Shown here: in pieces, positions 63,871-64,000 of the stretch | How the letters are laid out: every line of letters starts with the position of its first letter | How positions within the stretch are numbered: position 1 is the first letter of the stretch | From: Methylocystis sp. MJC1 | GTDB taxonomy: Bacteria; Pseudomonadota; Alphaproteobacteria; Rhizobiales; Beijerinckiaceae | Assembly: GCF_026427715.1 (NCBI RefSeq) | Contig: NZ_CP107558.1 | Coordinates: forward strand, 1,277,001 to 1,341,000 | Direction: 5' to 3' | DNA: 64,000 bases | Translations under genes and position numbers: made by a program | The notes under the pieces: model-generated | What the model saw: the letters and a program-made list of their open reading frames with translations, nothing else | Databases searched by the model: none | What the model was told of the DNA's origin: nothing

Positions 63871-64000
63871 TCCCTGCGAAATCTCTACAAATGCAAAAGA
63901 ACCTTATTAAGCCTACCGGGCGCTTTTCGTCGCTGCGCGCGCGAAAACCGCATAAATCTTTAGGCGTTTTCTCTACGTCAATAGCCCAGCTTCACCCTCT
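63871..64000. other. Upstream region of the acyl-CoA synthetase
   Basis: About 130 bp to the window end, with AT-rich stretches near 63896-63960 that could hold the promoter. No ORF is visible. Confidence 0.4.

Noticed and set aside
1..64000. tRNA, rRNA, CRISPR, prophage or IS transposase genes
   Set aside because: I looked for T-loop-like GGTTCRA sequences, regular spaced direct repeats and transposase or integrase motifs and found none that hold up.

Overview
The window is GC-rich, densely coding chromosomal DNA from an alphaproteobacterium, most likely of the order Rhizobiales (Hyphomicrobiales). This rests on the hisD/UPF0262/low-molecular-weight phosphatase cluster with a DUF2948 gene nearby, DUF2336 and DUF1491 proteins, a direct-repeat LexA box of the alphaproteobacterial type in front of lexA, GlnD next to GshB, an intracellular PHB depolymerase, and short palindromic repeats of the 'GTCATTGCGAG' and 'GTCATTCCCG' kinds. 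A methanotroph-like genus (Methylocystis/Methylosinus) would fit the general feel, but no methane or methanol oxidation gene is present, so the genus is a guess. I see no rRNA, tRNA, CRISPR array, prophage, integrase or insertion-sequence transposase.

Layout. 1-7 kb: the start of a membrane sensor-like gene (cut by the window edge), gshB-glnD (glutathione synthesis and nitrogen sensing, overlapping ATGA), an exported hemerythrin-like protein, then grpE-corA. 7-14.5 kb: a small cytochrome c, a periplasmic Do-type protease, a structured leader ending in an intrinsic terminator, an OmpR-type response regulator, a His/Tyr-rich secreted protein and two sensor kinases whose 3' ends overlap tail to tail. 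14.5-25.6 kb: aminopeptidase N, a three-gene heavy-metal-type RND efflux operon, a heme-motif periplasmic protein of unknown function and an alpha/beta hydrolase. 25.8-31.9 kb: accA, an L,D-transpeptidase-like lipoprotein, lexA with its operator, comEC and a small ORF. 32-38.5 kb: DUF2336, DUF1491, a peptidoglycan-binding-domain protein coupled to a DivJ/PdhS-like membrane kinase, then small hypothetical proteins. 38.7-45 kb: lepA, a YefM/YoeB toxin-antitoxin pair, a DUF559 nuclease-like gene flanked by inverted repeats, an EamA transporter, a methyltransferase, a frameshifted MOSC gene and two small exported proteins. 45-53.3 kb: phaZ, a GST, YihY/BrkB, a cation/proton antiporter, small exported proteins and an orphan hybrid kinase with five PAS-like domains. 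53.4-64 kb: a polyprenyl-phosphate sugar transferase for exopolysaccharide, DUF2948, a fatty-acid desaturase, hisD-UPF0262-phosphatase, a MAPEG/HxlR divergent pair, an amidase and a FATP-type acyl-CoA synthetase.

The genes are mostly core housekeeping and envelope functions plus signalling. Five stand-alone or paired signalling proteins, an envelope protease with an adjacent two-component pair, metal efflux and several small exported proteins make envelope stress and sensing the main theme. No obviously new multi-gene system is visible. The best candidates for a second look are the structured RNA/terminator 15 nt in front of the response regulator, a dispersed palindrome that supplies the stop codon of two unrelated genes, the internally duplicated exported protein at 37.6-38.4 kb, the unrecognised heme-motif protein at 23.1-24.6 kb, and the repeat-flanked DUF559 unit.
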